This document shows positions 54,403 to 63,652 of a DNA stretch of 64,000 bases, in pieces; position 1 is the stretch's first letter, and each line of letters begins with the position of its first letter. The notes under the pieces are model-generated. The model was not told the DNA's origin, did no database searches, and worked only from the letters and a program-made list of their open reading frames with translations. Origin of the DNA: Neorhizobium alkalisoli (lineage in GTDB: Bacteria > Pseudomonadota > Alphaproteobacteria > Rhizobiales > Rhizobiaceae); assembly GCF_007829835.1 (NCBI RefSeq), contig NZ_VIWP01000003.1, positions 372,001-436,000 of the forward strand, given 5' to 3'. The translations under genes and the position numbers were made by a program.

Positions 54403-54434
54403 AAAAAAGCCGTGCCCCATGAAAATCATGGGGC
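54403..54434 (-). terminator. Terminator-like hairpin in the ubiK leader
   Basis: GCCCCATGA (54414-54422) and TCATGGGGC (54426-54434) form a perfect nine-pair stem with a three-base loop. Read on the minus strand it is followed five bases later by six T, about 36 bases before the ubiK ATG. It could attenuate ubiK transcription or end a short upstream RNA. Confidence 0.5.
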
Positions 54435-54524
54435 TTCCAGCTCCATTAAACAAGCAAGTAGGGCCTGCCGCGCATCCTTGCAAGCGTCATCCACCGTTAG
54501 CACTTAAGCCCCGTCAGATTCGTC

Positions 54525-54553
54525 TTGACCGCGAATGAGCACAACGGCATGTT
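54525..54553 (+). promoter_or_regulatory. Candidate lgt promoter
   Basis: TTGACC (54525-54530) and CATGTT (54548-54553) are 17 bases apart, which would leave a leader of about 58 bases before the TTG start of lgt. The -10 is imperfect. Confidence 0.35.
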
Positions 54554-54617
54554 CCGCCCAAAGAGGCGCGGACAAGAGCCGCAATGAGACCTCTGTTTTT
54601 GGTGAGACAACAGTAAC

Positions 54618-55463
54618 TTGTACGAAGCCCTTCATCTTTTTGCTCTCATCCCGTTCCCGGACATCGATCCGGTCGCATTTTCTATCGGGCCGCTCGCAGT
54701 CCACTGGTATGGACTGGCCTATGTTGCCGGCATCATGCTCGGCTGGTTTTATGCCCGCAAGCTGATCGCGAGACCTTCGCTCTGGCCGAAGGACGAGGCG
54801 CCGCTGACGGCCGCCAATCTCGACGATTTTCTCGTCTGGATCGCCGCCGGCATCGTGCTCGGCGGCCGCACCGGCTACGTGCTTTTCTACGATCTGCCGT
54901 CGGTGATGGAAAACCCGATCCGCGCGCTGGAAATCTGGAATGGCGGCATGTCCTTCCATGGAGGCCTGATCGGCGCGACGCTGGCGATGATCCTGTTTGC
55001 CCGCCGCAACAAGCTCCCGGTCTGGAGCATGTTCGACACGGTCGCGGCCGTCGTCCCGCTCGGCCTGTGCTTCGGCCGTATCGCCAATTTCATAAATGGT
55101 GAACTCTGGGGTCGCCTCAGCGACATGCCCTGGGCAATCGTATTCCCGACTGGCGGTCCCTTCGCTCGTCATCCGAGCCAGCTTTATGAGGCAGGGCTCG
55201 AAGGCATCGTGCTTCTTCTGGTCCTTGCGCTGATGATCTTCCGTTTCCGGGCGCTGAAAGTGCCGGGTGTGATCTCCGGCACATTCGTCTGTGGTTATGC
55301 GCTCTGCCGGATCTTCGTCGAATTCTTCCGCGAGCCGGATGCCCAGCTGGGCTATCTGCTCGGCACCAACTGGCTGACGATGGGCATGATATTGTCCCTG
55401 CCGATGATCGCCATCGGCCTCTGGGCAATTGTCAGGGCTCGTATGGCAGCGGCAAAGGCTTAG
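54618..55463 (+). CDS. lgt: Prolipoprotein diacylglyceryl transferase Lgt
   Basis: First enzyme of lipoprotein maturation: moves diacylglycerol from phosphatidylglycerol to the lipobox cysteine. A 281-residue, seven-TM inner-membrane protein. The motif HWYGLAYVAG, the essential His in MSFHGGLIGA, the Lgt signature GRIANFINGELWGR and the closing HPSQLYEAGLEG are present. Start is TTG at 54618, giving the family N terminus (FPDIDPVAFSIGP); no ATG fits. Its stop codon is directly followed by the midA ATG. Confidence 0.95.
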   Translation: MYEALHLFALIPFPDIDPVAFSIGPLAVHWYGLAYVAGIMLGWFYARKLIARPSLWPKDEAPLTAANLDDFLVWIAAGIVLGGRTGYVLFYDLPSVMENPIRALEIWNGGMSFHGGLIGATLAMILFARRNKLPVWSMFDTVAAVVPLGLCFGRIANFINGELWGRLSDMPWAIVFPTGGPFARHPSQLYEAGLEGIVLLLVLALMIFRFRALKVPGVISGTFVCGYALCRIFVEFFREPDAQLGYLLGTNWLTMGMILSLPMIAIGLWAIVRARMAAAKA

Positions 55464-56591
55464 ATGGAGGCGCATTTGGGCACCCCTCATGTAAGCACCC
55501 CTCTCGCCGAAAAGATCAAGGCTCTGATCCGGATGAACGGCCCGATCAGCGTCACGGATTATTTTGCCCTGTGCCTCGCCGATCCCGAACACGGCTATTA
55601 TCAAGCCCGCGAGCCGTTTGGCCGGCATGGCGATTTCATCACCGCGCCGGAAATCAGCCAGCTGTTCGGTGAAATGGTCGGCATCTTCATGGTCCATGCC
55701 TGGCAGCGCCACGGCTCGCCCGACAATGTCAGACTGGTCGAAATCGGCCCCGGTCGCGGCACGATGATGACGGACATGCTGCGCGTCATCAAACGCATCG
55801 CGCCACCTCTCTTCGAAGGCCTGCACGTCCATCTGGTCGAGACCAGCGAGAGGTTGCGCGGCGCCCAGCGGGTGACGCTCGAGGCCTATTCGACGAAGAT
55901 CTCCTGGCATGCGAGCTTCGACGACGTGCCGGACGGCTTTACCCTGATCGCCGCCAACGAGCTGTTCGACGCGATCCCGATCCGCCAGTTCATCAAGTTC
56001 CAGTCGGCCTTCCGCGAACGGATGGTCGGCCTGGATGCCGATGACGAGCTCGCCTTCACCACGGGCGTCGCAACGCTCGATCCGGCCATCCTGCCCACTC
56101 CGATCACCAACATCCCCGACCGGACGATTTTCGAATTTGCCCCGGCCCGCCAGGCCGTGATGCAGGCAATGTGCGAAAGACTGCGCGAAACCGGCGGCTC
56201 CGCTCTGATCATCGATTACGGTCACATGGTCACCGGTTTCGGCGACACCCTTCAGGCCGTGCGGGACCACGATTACGATCCGCCACTGGCGCATCCCGGC
56301 GAGGCGGACCTGACCAGCCATGTCGATTTCGAGGATCTTGCCAAGGTCGCGCTTTCGGCGGGCATCCACTTGAACGGCGGCCTGCGGCAGGGCGAATTCC
56401 TCTATGGCCTTGGCCTTTCCGAACGCGCCTCGGTGCTGGCACGAGACAAGGATCATGCCGAACAGCGCCTGATCGCGGCGGCCGTTGACCGTCTGGCCGG
56501 CGAAGGTGCGGGCAAGATGGGCGAGCTTTTCAAGGTCATCGCCGTCTCGAGCCCGGCCCTCAATCTCATGCCTTTCCGGCCAGTGGACTGA
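55464..56591 (+). CDS. MidA/NDUFAF7-type SAM-dependent methyltransferase
   Basis: A 375-residue class I methyltransferase of COG1565, whose mitochondrial member methylates an arginine of complex I subunit NDUFS2. The N-terminal MNGPISVTDYFALCLADPEHGYY, ITAPEISQLFGEMVG, SAM motif LVEIGPGRGTMMTDML, and ANELFDAIPIRQF are family hallmarks. Start is uncertain: ATG at 55464 directly follows the lgt stop with AAGG upstream, but TTG at 55476 has a stronger GGAGG five bases away. Rhizobial genomes typically keep lgt-midA-pgeF together. Confidence 0.9.
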   Translation: MEAHLGTPHVSTPLAEKIKALIRMNGPISVTDYFALCLADPEHGYYQAREPFGRHGDFITAPEISQLFGEMVGIFMVHAWQRHGSPDNVRLVEIGPGRGTMMTDMLRVIKRIAPPLFEGLHVHLVETSERLRGAQRVTLEAYSTKISWHASFDDVPDGFTLIAANELFDAIPIRQFIKFQSAFRERMVGLDADDELAFTTGVATLDPAILPTPITNIPDRTIFEFAPARQAVMQAMCERLRETGGSALIIDYGHMVTGFGDTLQAVRDHDYDPPLAHPGEADLTSHVDFEDLAKVALSAGIHLNGGLRQGEFLYGLGLSERASVLARDKDHAEQRLIAAAVDRLAGEGAGKMGELFKVIAVSSPALNLMPFRPVD

Positions 56592-56717
56592 TACTCGGGC
56601 TGATACCCGGATTGACACAACGCCTCCCCTTGCGCCAATCTCCCGCCAGATCGAACCTGCGGGCGGCATTCTGACGCCCGCCAAAAATCTCAACAAATCA
56701 TAGGGATAGACACGCCG

Positions 56718-57512
56718 ATGCAGGAAAAGACCTCGCCGACGCCGATCGAGAGCCCTCTCCTGTCGCAAAAGGCCGGACCGCGTATCGCCCATGGTTTCTT
56801 CACCCGCGAAGGCGGTGTCTCTGAAGGAATCTATGCCGGCCTCAATGTCGGCATTGGCTCCAATGACGACCGAAACCATGTGCTGGAAAACCGCGCCCGC
56901 GTCGCCGGTTGGTTCGGACTTGCTCCCGAAAAGCTCGCGACCGTGCATCAGGTCCATTCGCCCGATGTCGCCGTGGTCGATTCGGCCTATGACGGCGAAC
57001 GGCCGCAGGTGGATGCCATGGTCACCTCGGTACCGGGCATCGTGCTTGGCGTTCTGTCGGCCGATTGCGGCCCGATCCTGTTTGCCGATTCCGAAAACGG
57101 TGTCGTTGGCGCCGCCCATGCCGGCTGGAAGGGTGCGCTGACCGGTGTGCTCGAAAACACGATCGATGCGATGATCTCGCTCGGCGCCGAGCGGGAAAAG
57201 ATCACCGCTGTGCTCGGCCCGTCGATCGGGCCCGAGAGCTACGAGGTCGGACCGGAATTCGTCGAGCGGTTCCTCGCCACCGATCCGTCCTATGCCGCCT
57301 TCTTCAGCCCGTCGAAAAATGCCGGACATTCGATGTTCGATCTGCCCTCGCTGATGATCAGCCGGCTGAAGGCAGCAGGCGTTACGGCGGAAAACCTCGA
57401 CATGGATACCTATCCGGACAAAGAGCGGTTCTATTCCTACCGCCGCACCACTCATGCCAAAGAGCCGGATTACGGCCGGCAGATCTCGGCAATCGCAATT
57501 CGGGAGGATTGA
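56718..57512 (+). CDS. pgeF: Peptidoglycan editing factor PgeF (YfiH/laccase-domain)
   Basis: A 264-residue protein of the YfiH family. Metal-type ligands are kept: HQVHSPDV, the Cys in SADCGPILFAD and GAAHAGWKGAL. In E. coli it removes L-Ser-containing muropeptides that arise from mis-specificity of MurC; some homologues are described as multicopper polyphenol oxidases or purine nucleoside-active enzymes. It ends with YSYRRTTHAKEPDYGRQIS. A 126-base gap precedes it and the M24 gene follows after one base. Confidence 0.9.
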   Translation: MQEKTSPTPIESPLLSQKAGPRIAHGFFTREGGVSEGIYAGLNVGIGSNDDRNHVLENRARVAGWFGLAPEKLATVHQVHSPDVAVVDSAYDGERPQVDAMVTSVPGIVLGVLSADCGPILFADSENGVVGAAHAGWKGALTGVLENTIDAMISLGAEREKITAVLGPSIGPESYEVGPEFVERFLATDPSYAAFFSPSKNAGHSMFDLPSLMISRLKAAGVTAENLDMDTYPDKERFYSYRRTTHAKEPDYGRQISAIAIRED

Positions 57513-57513
57513 T

Positions 57514-58665
57514 ATGGCCCTGCATTTCGAACGAACGGAATATTCCGCGCGGCTTGAACGCCTGACGGAAAAGATGAAGGCAGAGAAGCTCGATGCGATC
57601 CTGCTCTTTGCGCAGGAAAGCATGTACTGGCTGACCGGCTATGACACGTTCGGCTACTGCTTTTTCCAGACGCTGATCGTCAAGGCCGACGGCTCGATGA
57701 CCTTGCTCACTCGCTCGGCCGACCTGCGCCAGGCGCGCCAGACCTCGGTGATTGAGAATGTCGTGATCTGGGTCGACCGGGTGAATGCCGATCCGACCCT
57801 CGACCTCAAGAACCTGTTGAGCGAGATGGATCTGCTCGGCGCCAGGATCGGCGTCGAATATGACACGCACGGCATGACCGGCCGCGTCGCCCGCCTGCTC
57901 GACAGCCAGCTGATGACCTTCGGCCAGATCAGCGATGCCTCCTATCTGGTGAGCGGCCTGCGCCTCGTCAAAAGCCCGGCCGAAATCGCCTATGCCAAGC
58001 GCGCCGCGGAACTGGCCGACGACGCATTGGATGCGGCACTCCCCTTGATCAAGGAAGGTGGCGACGAGGCCGCGATCCTTGCCGCCATGCAGGGCACGAT
58101 CCTGGCCGGCGGCGGCGATTATCCCGCCAACGAATTCATCATCGGCTCCGGCGAGGATGCGCTTCTATGCCGTTACAAATCCGGCCGCCGCACGCTGGAT
58201 GCAAACGATCAGCTGACGCTCGAATGGGCAGGCGCCGCAGCGCATTACCATGCCGCGATGATGCGCACGATCGTTCTCGGCGAACCGTCCATGCGACACA
58301 AGGAACTCTACAAGGCCTGCGTCGAGACCATCGATGCGATCGAGGAAGTTTTGCGTCCCGGCCATACATTCGGTGACGTCTTCGACATCCATGCCAAGAT
58401 TCTCGATGAACGCGGTCTGTCCCGGCACCGGCTGAATGCCTGCGGTTATTCGCTCGGCGCACGTTTCTCGCCATCCTGGATGGAACACCAGATGTTCCAC
58501 TTCGGCAATGTCCAGGAGATCCTGCCCGACATGACGCTGTTCGTGCACATGATCATCATGGATTCCGACAGCGGCGTGGCGATGTCGCTCGGCCAGACCT
58601 ATCTGACAACGGATGGCGCTCCGCAGTCCCTTTCGCGTCACGACCTCTCCCTTATCCAACGCTGA
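57514..58665 (+). CDS. Creatinase/M24-like hydrolase lacking metal ligands
   Basis: A 383-residue protein with the pita-bread fold of the M24 family: N-terminal creatinase domain (about 1-135, MYWLTGYDTFGYCFFQ) and C-terminal catalytic domain. The positions that hold metal in aminopeptidase P are changed: the first Asp is Glu in LTLEWAGAA, the second is His in HYHAAMMRT, and the usual GHGIG becomes GYSLG. This pattern fits metal-free members such as creatinase and ectoine hydrolase DoeA, so a C-N hydrolase acting on a small amino-acid derivative is likely. GGGAGG upstream fixes the start at 57514. Confidence 0.85.
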   Translation: MALHFERTEYSARLERLTEKMKAEKLDAILLFAQESMYWLTGYDTFGYCFFQTLIVKADGSMTLLTRSADLRQARQTSVIENVVIWVDRVNADPTLDLKNLLSEMDLLGARIGVEYDTHGMTGRVARLLDSQLMTFGQISDASYLVSGLRLVKSPAEIAYAKRAAELADDALDAALPLIKEGGDEAAILAAMQGTILAGGGDYPANEFIIGSGEDALLCRYKSGRRTLDANDQLTLEWAGAAAHYHAAMMRTIVLGEPSMRHKELYKACVETIDAIEEVLRPGHTFGDVFDIHAKILDERGLSRHRLNACGYSLGARFSPSWMEHQMFHFGNVQEILPDMTLFVHMIIMDSDSGVAMSLGQTYLTTDGAPQSLSRHDLSLIQR

Positions 58666-58755
58666 CTGCCCAGCGTTGGACCGCCCGCATTGACAGGCCG
58701 GAAACCGCGCCCGTAAGCTTGCATCCGGCGGAACGAAGGCGAAGGAGACTGGCGG

Positions 58756-59544
58756 ATGCGGCTTTTCGGAAAACTGCTTTCCGCAAACCTGCTGCTGATC
58801 GTCCTTACCTCGTGCAACACGTCGGATGCGCTCTCCCCACCTATGGAGATTGGTTCGAGCCGGCGCCCGTCGACGCCGGTTACCCAGGCAGATACCGAGC
58901 GCATGGCACGCGCACCACTGCCGGAAGCCTCTGGCGCCGCCAATTCCTATCCACAGCAAAGCGGCAACATCGACCGCGGCCCGCAAAACACGCTCGATGC
59001 CCAGGCCGATGCGATGCAATCCGGAAACGGCACCTCGCCGGCCTCCTCCGGCCCACCGCCGCAATGGGGCGACCAGGGCCCGGCGACAGCAGCCCAGCAA
59101 CCGGCCTATGATCCACCTGCGCACAACCAGCAGGCACCGCAGCAGCAGGCCGGCACGCCGCCGCCAGCCGCAGCGACCACGGACACGGTCCGTTTCCTGC
59201 CGATCATCGGCGCTCCCGTCCAGGCCGTCACACCGCTGTCCCGCCGCCTCGGTTCGGAAGCGCGCGCAGCCGGCCTGACGATCCGTCCATCCGGAGACAC
59301 CGGTACGGAGCAGATCCTCAAGGGTTATTTCTCCGCCTTTTCCGACGAGGGCAAGGTAACGATCGTTTATGTCTGGGACGTTCTCGACGGATCCGGCGCA
59401 AGGCTTCATCGCATGCAGGGACAGGAAAACATCGCGGGCGGCGGACAGGACCCATGGGCCTCCGTACCGGCATCGGTGATGGAGACGATCGCCGACAAGA
59501 CCATACGGGAATATATGAGCTGGCGTCGTTCTCGCGCCGGCTAA
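58756..59544 (+). CDS. Lipoprotein of unknown function
   Basis: A 262-residue envelope lipoprotein. The signal peptide MRLFGKLLSANLLLIVLTSC ends in a lipobox with Cys20 as the lipid anchor. Residues 30-140 are Pro/Gln/Ala/Ser-rich and probably disordered. The C-terminal 110 residues form a compact domain (FLPIIGAPVQAVTPLSRRLG, ILKGYFSAFSDEGKVTIVYVWDV, WASVPASVMETIADKTIREY) that looks conserved in rhizobia, but I cannot name it. lgt, the enzyme that lipidates it, is 3 kb upstream. Confidence 0.82.
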   Translation: MRLFGKLLSANLLLIVLTSCNTSDALSPPMEIGSSRRPSTPVTQADTERMARAPLPEASGAANSYPQQSGNIDRGPQNTLDAQADAMQSGNGTSPASSGPPPQWGDQGPATAAQQPAYDPPAHNQQAPQQQAGTPPPAAATTDTVRFLPIIGAPVQAVTPLSRRLGSEARAAGLTIRPSGDTGTEQILKGYFSAFSDEGKVTIVYVWDVLDGSGARLHRMQGQENIAGGGQDPWASVPASVMETIADKTIREYMSWRRSRAG

Positions 59545-59658
59545 AAGGCAAGAGTCACGCTTTCTTCATAAAAAACGGTGACCGCGTGGAAAACTCTATT
59601 GCATTCGAGGGCAGCGACGGTAAAAGGCCCCCATCCAGCTCAAAACAGGCGGACCGCA

Positions 59659-60591
59659 ATGAAGGTTTTCGCAGGCAATTCGAACCGGCATCTCGCCGAC
59701 GCGATCTGCAGCTATCTCAATGTCCCAGTCGGAAAAGCCTCCGTAAGGCGATTTGCAGACCAGGAAATCTTCGTTGAAATCCAGGAGAACGTGCGCGGCG
59801 AAGACGTCTTCGTCATTCAGTCCACGTCCTTCCCGACCAACGACAATCTCATGGAACTGCTGATCATGATCGACGCTTTCCGCCGCTCGTCGGCGAAGCG
59901 CATCACCGCAGTGCTTCCTTATTTCGGCTATGCACGACAGGACCGAAAGGCCGGCCCGCGCACGCCGATCTCGGCCAAGCTCGTCGCCAACCTGATCACC
60001 GAGGCCGGTGCGGATCGCGTCCTGACGCTTGATCTGCATGCCGGACAGATCCAGGGCTTTTTCGACATCCCGACCGATAACCTCTACGCCGTGCCGATCC
60101 TCGCGCGCGACGTGAAGGAACATTACGACCTGAACAACGTCATGGTCGTTTCGCCGGACGTCGGGGGCGTGGTGCGTGCCCGTTCGCTCGCCAAGCGCCT
60201 CGACTGCCAGCTGGCGATCGTCGACAAGCGCCGCGAACGCGCCGGTGAATCCGAAGTGATGAACGTCATCGGCGACGTCTCCGGCAAGGACTGTCTTCTG
60301 ATCGACGACATCGTCGATTCCGGCGGCACGCTCTGCAATGCGGCCGAAGCGCTGCTGAAGCACGGCGCCACCAGCGTCACGGCCTACATCACCCACGGTG
60401 TTCTCTCCGGTGGTGCCGTTGCCCGTATCGCGGCCTCCAAGCTGCGCGAACTGGTCATCACCGACAGCATTCAGCCGACCACGGCGGTGCAGTCCGCCCA
60501 CAATATTCGCGTCATCACCACCGCCAACCTGCTTGGCGAGGCGATCAACCGTACGGCGATGGAATCCTCGGTTTCCAGCCTGTTCGACTGA
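59659..60591 (+). CDS. prs: Ribose-phosphate pyrophosphokinase (PRPP synthetase) Prs
   Basis: Makes PRPP from ribose 5-phosphate and ATP for nucleotide, His, Trp and NAD synthesis. The 310-residue protein has [20 protein letters not shown] (ATP loop), [13 protein letters not shown], the regulatory flexible loop [13 protein letters not shown], and the PRPP-binding signature [17 protein letters not shown]. The start at 59659 ([14 protein letters not shown]) is conserved; an upstream in-frame start at 59578 is not. A zinc-ribbon gene follows after two bases. Confidence 0.97.
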   Translation: MKVFAGNSNRHLADAICSYLNVPVGKASVRRFADQEIFVEIQENVRGEDVFVIQSTSFPTNDNLMELLIMIDAFRRSSAKRITAVLPYFGYARQDRKAGPRTPISAKLVANLITEAGADRVLTLDLHAGQIQGFFDIPTDNLYAVPILARDVKEHYDLNNVMVVSPDVGGVVRARSLAKRLDCQLAIVDKRRERAGESEVMNVIGDVSGKDCLLIDDIVDSGGTLCNAAEALLKHGATSVTAYITHGVLSGGAVARIAASKLRELVITDSIQPTTAVQSAHNIRVITTANLLGEAINRTAMESSVSSLFD

Positions 60592-60593
60592 GC

Positions 60594-60851
60594 ATGGCGG
60601 CACGCGATCGATATTCCCGCAAGCTCGAATGTTCGCAATGCGGACATTCGGGTTTTGCGGAAGTCTCCGAGTCCGACGACAAGCGCGCGGGAAACCGCGA
60701 TTTCCGGGTCGACGAATTCCCAAAAGGCTTCGTCACGGAATTTTCCTCGACCGATCCCCGCAAATACATGATCCGCTGCACCGAATGCAGCCACAAGTTC
60801 CGTTTCGAGAGCAAGACAGCCTATGCGCCGGGCGGCGAGCCGCGGCGCTGA
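60594..60851 (+). CDS. Small zinc-ribbon protein
   Basis: An 85-residue basic protein with two CxxC pairs, CSQCGHSG (about residues 13-20) and CTECSHKF (about 62-69), which would bind one zinc ion. I do not recognise a named family. It starts two bases after the prs stop, so it is cotranscribed with prs. It is probably a small nucleic-acid- or protein-binding factor; no catalytic motif is visible. Confidence 0.75.
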   Translation: MAARDRYSRKLECSQCGHSGFAEVSESDDKRAGNRDFRVDEFPKGFVTEFSSTDPRKYMIRCTECSHKFRFESKTAYAPGGEPRR

Positions 60852-60877
60852 TCGCCGCGGTTGGGTAACGGAGGCGT

Positions 60878-63652
60878 TTAGGCCGCCTCGACTTCGATTT
60901 CCAGCTGATCGCCCATCGGCATGGGCTTGCCGAACAGATAGCCCTGAACCTCGTGGCAGCCTTCATCGCGCAGGATGTCGAGCTGATCGGTCGTTTCAAC
61001 GCCTTCCGCCAGAACCGGAATACGCAGGCCCTGCCCGAGCGCCAGGATGGCCCGTACCATGGCTTTCGCCTCGTCGCTGTTTTCCACCTCGATCAGGAAG
61101 CTCCGGTCGAGCTTGATCTTGTCGAACGGGAAGGAGCGCAGCGTCTCGAGCGACGAATAACCCGTGCCGAAATCGTCGATCGCGATCGAGACGCCGAGCG
61201 CCTTGATCGAGCGCAGCGCGTTGAGCGCCCGCTGCTTGTCGCTGATGATCGAGCTCTCGGTGATTTCCAGTTCCAGCCGGCGCGGGCTCAGGCCCGTTTC
61301 GAAGAGAACGGAATGAACGAGTGCCGGCATGTCCGCATGGGCGATCTGCACCGGCGAAAGGTTGACCGCGACCTTGTAATTGTTGGGCCAACTCGCCGCT
61401 TCGATGCATGCCTGCCGCAGAACCCATTCGCCGATCGGCAGGATCGCGCCGCATTCCTCGGCAACGGTGATGAAGTCGGCCGGCGAGACATTGCCGCGTT
61501 CCGGATGATGCCAGCGCAGGAGCACTTCGTAACCGGTGATCTCGCCGGTCGAGACCGACTTCTGGACCTGATAATGCAGGCGGAACTGGTTTTCCTCGAT
61601 CGCCGTCCAGAGTTCCTTGGCCATCTTCGTCCGGTCGCGGGCCGCTTCATCCATTTCCACGTCGTAGAAGCAGATATCGCGCGTCAGCGACGCCTTGGCG
61701 CGGTACATGGCAAGATCGGCATTGGCGATCAGCGCTTCCGGCGACTGGCCATCATGCGGATAAAGCGCAACGCCCATGCTGGCGCCGGGGCTCATGCGCA
61801 GACGGTCGATCTGGATCGGCAGGCTGAAGGCGCTCTGCAGCCGGTCGAGAAACTCCTGGACTTCGGCAATATCCGAATACCGCTTCACCGCCACGAATTC
61901 GTCGCCGCCGAAGCGCCCGACCATTTCGTGGGTACGGATCATCGACTGCATCCGGCTGGAGATTTCCTTCAGCACGCGGTCGCCGACCGCATGGCCGAGC
62001 TGGTCGTTGATCTGCTTGAACTTGTTGAGATCGATGCCGATGACGGCGATATTCCCCGAAGCATTCGAGACTTCCGTCTCGAGATGATCCACCAGAGCCG
62101 CGCGGTTGGGAAGCTTGGTCAGGCTGTCATGCCGCGCCATGAAGGCGATCTTTTCCTCGGTCTTGATCCGCTCGGTAATGTCCTCGAACGTTGCGACCCA
62201 GCCGCCCTTGGGAAGCGGGTTGAGATTGACGCGAATGGTCCGACCCGACATCGTCCTGTGAAGGATCGCGTTTTCCATCGAGTTGAGCGCCTTCTTGTAT
62301 CGCTCGTAGTGCTCCTGCGCCCGCTGCAAGGCTTCGGCTTCGTCATCGATTGCGACGGAATAACCCTTGGCGATCATCTCCCAATAGCTCATGCCCGGAA
62401 CGACAAACCCTTCGGGGAACTTGAAGATCTGGCTGTAGCGGCCGTTGGCGAGGATGAGCCTTTCATCACGATCGAAAAGGCAGATGCCCTGCGTCATGTT
62501 TTCGAGCGCCAGATCGAGGTTCTGCGTTACGACCGCGATACGATCGCTGTCCTGCTTCTGACGCGTCACGTCGCGGGTGATCTTGGTATAACCGACGAGC
62601 TGATTTTCGTCGTCGCGCACCGGCTGGATCACCACATGCGCCCAGAACCAGGTGCCGTCCTTGCGATACCTCTTGCCTTCCGCATCGAAGCGGCCGTTCT
62701 CGCGCGCCGTCTGCAAGGCAAGCTGCGGCATGCCGCGCGCCTGTTCGTCGGCGGAGTAGAAGCGGGCAAAATTCTGCCCGACGATTTCCTTGGCTGTATA
62801 GCCCTTGGCGCGCTCGGCGCCGGCATTCCAGTTGGTCACGACACCATCCGGATCGAGCATGTAGATAGCGTAGTCGGTAACACCACGCACCAGAAGCTGG
62901 AAATTGGCTTCGCTGGCCTTGGAGGATTTCTGGGCACGACCCGTCACGGCGGAAACGGCAAGGCCCGATCCGATCAGCGACAGGGAGACCGCGACGATCG
63001 TCGCCAGCATCAGCGGCTTGGAAAGCTCGCCGGTATCGAGGCTGACGCCGGCATCCGGCACCAGCGTCACCGCGCCCATGGCGATGAAATGCATGGCCAC
63101 GATGCCGAGCGAGAGAGTTGCCGCGGCAATCGACGTCGACTTGAGCGCCCTGCCCTGCGTCAGGAGAAAGGCAAGCGGTGCGGTCAGGACGGAAGCTGCA
63201 ATCGACGCCAGCACCAGTGGCTGCGACCAGACCATCTTGCCGCCGAATTCCAGCGCCGACATGCCGGTGAAATGCATACAGGCGACGCCCGCGCCGAACA
63301 CGACACCGGCAGCGACGGCTCCCTGGCGTCCTTTCAGCAGCACGACGATCAGGCCCGCTGCAAACGTGGCAAAGAAAGCCAGCGCAAGCGAGATCAGCGT
63401 CGCAACGATATCGAAGGTAACGGTGAGGCCGGGGTCGTAAGCGAGCATCGCAACGAAATGCGTCGACCAGATGCCGAAGCCGCCGGCTGCACCCGCGATC
63501 GCGATCCAGCCGATCAGCACTCCATGGCTGGCTTCCTTGGCCCGACCGATAAAGGTGACGGTCGCCATGTTCGCCAGATAGCAGAGCACGCCCGCTAGAA
63601 GGACGAGTGCAGGATTATGTTCATAAGCGAGGCAGTTCAGTACGGCATACAT
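60878..63652 (-). CDS. MHYT-PAS-GGDEF-EAL cyclic-di-GMP protein
   Basis: A 924-residue inner-membrane signalling protein. The N-terminal seven-TM MHYT domain (about 1-235) carries HFVAM, MHFTGM and MHFIAM, thought to sense O2, CO or NO through bound copper. Then a PAS domain (about 250-370, YTKITRDVTRQK at its end), a second PAS-like segment, and a GGDEF domain with intact GRFGGDEF. Last is an EAL domain (EVLLRWHHP, ELEITES, IDDFGTGYSSL, AEGVET all present). It may both make and break cyclic-di-GMP. The start at 63652 has GGGGGA upstream. Confidence 0.95.
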   Translation of the reverse strand: MYAVLNCLAYEHNPALVLLAGVLCYLANMATVTFIGRAKEASHGVLIGWIAIAGAAGGFGIWSTHFVAMLAYDPGLTVTFDIVATLISLALAFFATFAAGLIVVLLKGRQGAVAAGVVFGAGVACMHFTGMSALEFGGKMVWSQPLVLASIAASVLTAPLAFLLTQGRALKSTSIAAATLSLGIVAMHFIAMGAVTLVPDAGVSLDTGELSKPLMLATIVAVSLSLIGSGLAVSAVTGRAQKSSKASEANFQLLVRGVTDYAIYMLDPDGVVTNWNAGAERAKGYTAKEIVGQNFARFYSADEQARGMPQLALQTARENGRFDAEGKRYRKDGTWFWAHVVIQPVRDDENQLVGYTKITRDVTRQKQDSDRIAVVTQNLDLALENMTQGICLFDRDERLILANGRYSQIFKFPEGFVVPGMSYWEMIAKGYSVAIDDEAEALQRAQEHYERYKKALNSMENAILHRTMSGRTIRVNLNPLPKGGWVATFEDITERIKTEEKIAFMARHDSLTKLPNRAALVDHLETEVSNASGNIAVIGIDLNKFKQINDQLGHAVGDRVLKEISSRMQSMIRTHEMVGRFGGDEFVAVKRYSDIAEVQEFLDRLQSAFSLPIQIDRLRMSPGASMGVALYPHDGQSPEALIANADLAMYRAKASLTRDICFYDVEMDEAARDRTKMAKELWTAIEENQFRLHYQVQKSVSTGEITGYEVLLRWHHPERGNVSPADFITVAEECGAILPIGEWVLRQACIEAASWPNNYKVAVNLSPVQIAHADMPALVHSVLFETGLSPRRLELEITESSIISDKQRALNALRSIKALGVSIAIDDFGTGYSSLETLRSFPFDKIKLDRSFLIEVENSDEAKAMVRAILALGQGLRIPVLAEGVETTDQLDILRDEGCHEVQGYLFGKPMPMGDQLEIEVEAA

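Noticed and set aside
56655-56685. GC-rich inverted repeat in the midA-pgeF gap, considered as a terminator
   Set aside because: No T tract on either strand, and the lgt-midA-pgeF order argues for read-through.
54504-57623. Very long minus-strand frame opposite lgt, midA and pgeF
   Set aside because: It covers three clearly real genes on the other strand and has the His/Asp/Arg-rich composition typical of shadow frames.
60953-63598. 881-codon plus-strand frame opposite the MHYT-GGDEF-EAL gene
   Set aside because: Antisense shadow; the minus-strand product is an obvious multi-domain protein.
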